Source: an uncultured Pseudomonadales bacterium (GTDB taxonomy: Bacteria > Pseudomonadota > Gammaproteobacteria > Pseudomonadales > Pseudohongiellaceae). Taken from it: 64,000 nt of DNA. The notes under the pieces were generated by a model that saw only the letters and a program-made list of their open reading frames with translations, ran no database searches and had not been told where the DNA came from. The stretch covers positions 186,001-250,000 of the forward strand of contig CAMYOK010000006.1 of the NCBI GenBank assembly GCA_947259995.1, given 5' to 3'. The position numbers and the translations under genes are program-made. Below are positions 62,929 through 64,000 of the stretch, in pieces (the first letter of the stretch is position 1; every line of letters starts with the position of its first letter).

Positions 62929-63552
62929 GCATTTGAGGCCTAAGCCGCCAATACCACAGTAGCCATCTGGGTTTTTCGCCAAGTATTGTTGATGATAATC
63001 TTCGGCGTAATAGAAAGTCTGCAAGGGCTTAATCTCAGTGGTGATGGTGGCGTGCCCCGCACTCGTTAAAGTGGCCTGAAAATGCACAGCACTAGCTGTG
63101 GCAGTCTCGAGCTGCGCGGCATTACAGGTATAGATTGCCGAGCGGTACTGCGTCCCCGTGTCATTGCCTTGTCGCATCCCTTGGGTGGGATCATGTGATT
63201 CCCAAAAGATTGCCAATAGCTTGCTATAAGAGATTTTTTGCGGGTCGAAGAATACCGTCACCACCTCTGTATGCCCTGTAGCACCACTGCATACCTCTTG
63301 ATAGCTTGGGTTTGCTGTAATGCCGCCCGCATAGCCTACAGCCGTGCTATACACCCCTTCCTGGCGCCAAAAAATTCGCTCAGCACCCCAGAAACACCCA
63401 AGCGCAAACACTGCCTGCTCCACTGCGTCGGGCATCGGCGCCTGCAAGGATGTGCCAAGCACGTAGTGCTTACTCGTCACTGGCATCAATTCGTCGCGAC
63501 CAGGGAGCGCAGTGTCCTCATTTGGCAGTGTCAGTGATTTTGTATTGAACAT
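62920..63552 (-). CDS. msrA: Peptide methionine sulfoxide reductase MsrA
   Basis: Repairs oxidised methionine (S-sulfoxide) in proteins with electrons from thioredoxin. The 210-residue protein has the catalytic C53 in the GCFWGAE motif and the resolving cysteines C199 (GYCGIGG) and C208 near the C-terminus (LKCSI). YFAED-type sequence [12 protein letters not shown] is typical. The N-terminal 45 residues precede the core as in E. coli MsrA. No MsrB domain is fused. Confidence 0.96.
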   Translation of the reverse strand: MFNTKSLTLPNEDTALPGRDELMPVTSKHYVLGTSLQAPMPDAVEQAVFALGCFWGAERIFWRQEGVYSTAVGYAGGITANPSYQEVCSGATGHTEVVTVFFDPQKISYSKLLAIFWESHDPTQGMRQGNDTGTQYRSAIYTCNAAQLETATASAVHFQATLTSAGHATITTEIKPLQTFYYAEDYHQQYLAKNPDGYCGIGGLGLKCSI

Positions 63553-63741
63553 AACAGGGTCCTCATTCGGGTCGAATTATAGCCGCAAATGCCCATATTC
63601 TCGGGCTTGCAGTGCTGCAAGACTTCTTGAATCCAAACTGACAATAGTGCATTATCGCCCATTAAAATTTGACACAACAGCCTTTAATACCGCTACCTTG
63701 TCACAATTTTTTGTACTCGGCCAGATCAAAAAGGACCCCGC

Positions 63742-64000
63742 ATGCAATCTGCGTTAATGAGCAACTATGGCAGCCCAAAGTTAGAATTTGAGCGCGGTCA
63801 AGGCTCCTATCTTTACACACCCGACGGCGAGCGGTACCTCGACTTTACGATGGGCATTGCGGTTAACTGCCTTGGCCATTGCCACCCACATCTTGTGGCG
63901 GCACTGCAGGAACAATCGACTAAGATTTGGCATAGTTCGAACTTATTTCGCATTCCTCAGGCCGAGAAACTCGCACAACGACTGGTCGACCTGACCTTTG
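63742..64000 (+). CDS. argD: Acetylornithine/class III aminotransferase, 5' end (cut by window edge)
   Basis: The first 86 codons of a class III PLP-dependent aminotransferase. The sequence LMSNYGSPKLEFERGQGSYL followed by DFTMGIAVNCLGHCHPHLV and WHSSNLFRIPQAEKLAQRL is that of acetylornithine aminotransferases (ArgD/ArgM type). A related specificity such as succinylornithine or ornithine aminotransferase cannot be excluded because the PLP lysine region is beyond the edge. ATG 63742 has AAGGA upstream. Confidence 0.8.
   Translation, partial: MQSALMSNYGSPKLEFERGQGSYLYTPDGERYLDFTMGIAVNCLGHCHPHLVAALQEQSTKIWHSSNLFRIPQAEKLAQRLVDLTF

Overview
The window looks like chromosomal DNA of a heterotrophic, probably marine, gammaproteobacterium of the Pseudomonas/Cellvibrio side of the class. 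The main reason is gene order. The run tRNA-Ser(UGA), yccA, tusDCBE, cysG, serS, crcB, rarA, lolA, ftsK, trxB, aat, bpt, infA, clpA, clpS, cspD, icd (monomeric type), mnmA, hflD, purB follows, as far as I remember, the Pseudomonas order. The thrH, cysH, cysB block is also Pseudomonas-like. Genus cannot be told from the sequence alone.

Bases 1-26200 are a variable, nutrient-scavenging half. It holds two tandem TonB-dependent receptors, a serine dehydratase, a DUF3299 protein divergent from a small ABC transporter with a histidine-rich loop (resembling zinc-regulated Zrg systems), and two tandem AbgB-like amidohydrolases. These are followed by a six-gene operon (DUF885-like metallopeptidase, three MacB-type permeases, a His-rich periplasmic protein, one ATPase), an M20-type lipoprotein with altered metal-site residues, glyA, an esterase and a PEBP protein. 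Both receptors, sdaA and the first amidohydrolase are preceded by closely similar sigma-54-type -24/-12 sequences (TGGCAY-N5-CTGCT) at similar distances from their starts. This suggests one coordinated regulon for capture of peptide- or amide-like compounds and their breakdown to amino acids, serine, pyruvate and ammonia.

Bases 26200-29330 are an accessory spot next to tRNA-Ser. It contains an AT-richer orphan gene with a PD-(D/E)XK nuclease signature, a nested palindrome upstream of it, and two 107-bp direct copies of a sequence made of five consecutive small hairpins.

Bases 29576-56100 are core housekeeping genes: tRNA 2-thiolation (tusDCBE, with mnmA further on), purine synthesis (purC, purB), siroheme (cysG), serS, fluoride export (crcB), chromosome maintenance (rarA, ftsK), lipoprotein sorting (lolA), redox (trxB), the N-degron pathway (aat, bpt, clpS, clpA), infA, cspD, icd and ribosome modification (rluE, roxA). 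The icd-rluE-nudJ-mnmA-hflD-purB order known from E. coli is preserved except that an antiparallel moaCDE molybdopterin cassette sits between rluE and nudJ.

Bases 56100-64000 hold an orphan secretin-N-domain protein, pabB, thrH, the sulfate-assimilation genes cysH and cysB, a 5'-nucleotidase, a patatin-like phospholipase, msrA and the 5' end of an argD-like aminotransferase cut by the window edge. No insertion sequence, integrase, CRISPR array, rRNA or riboswitch was recognised.
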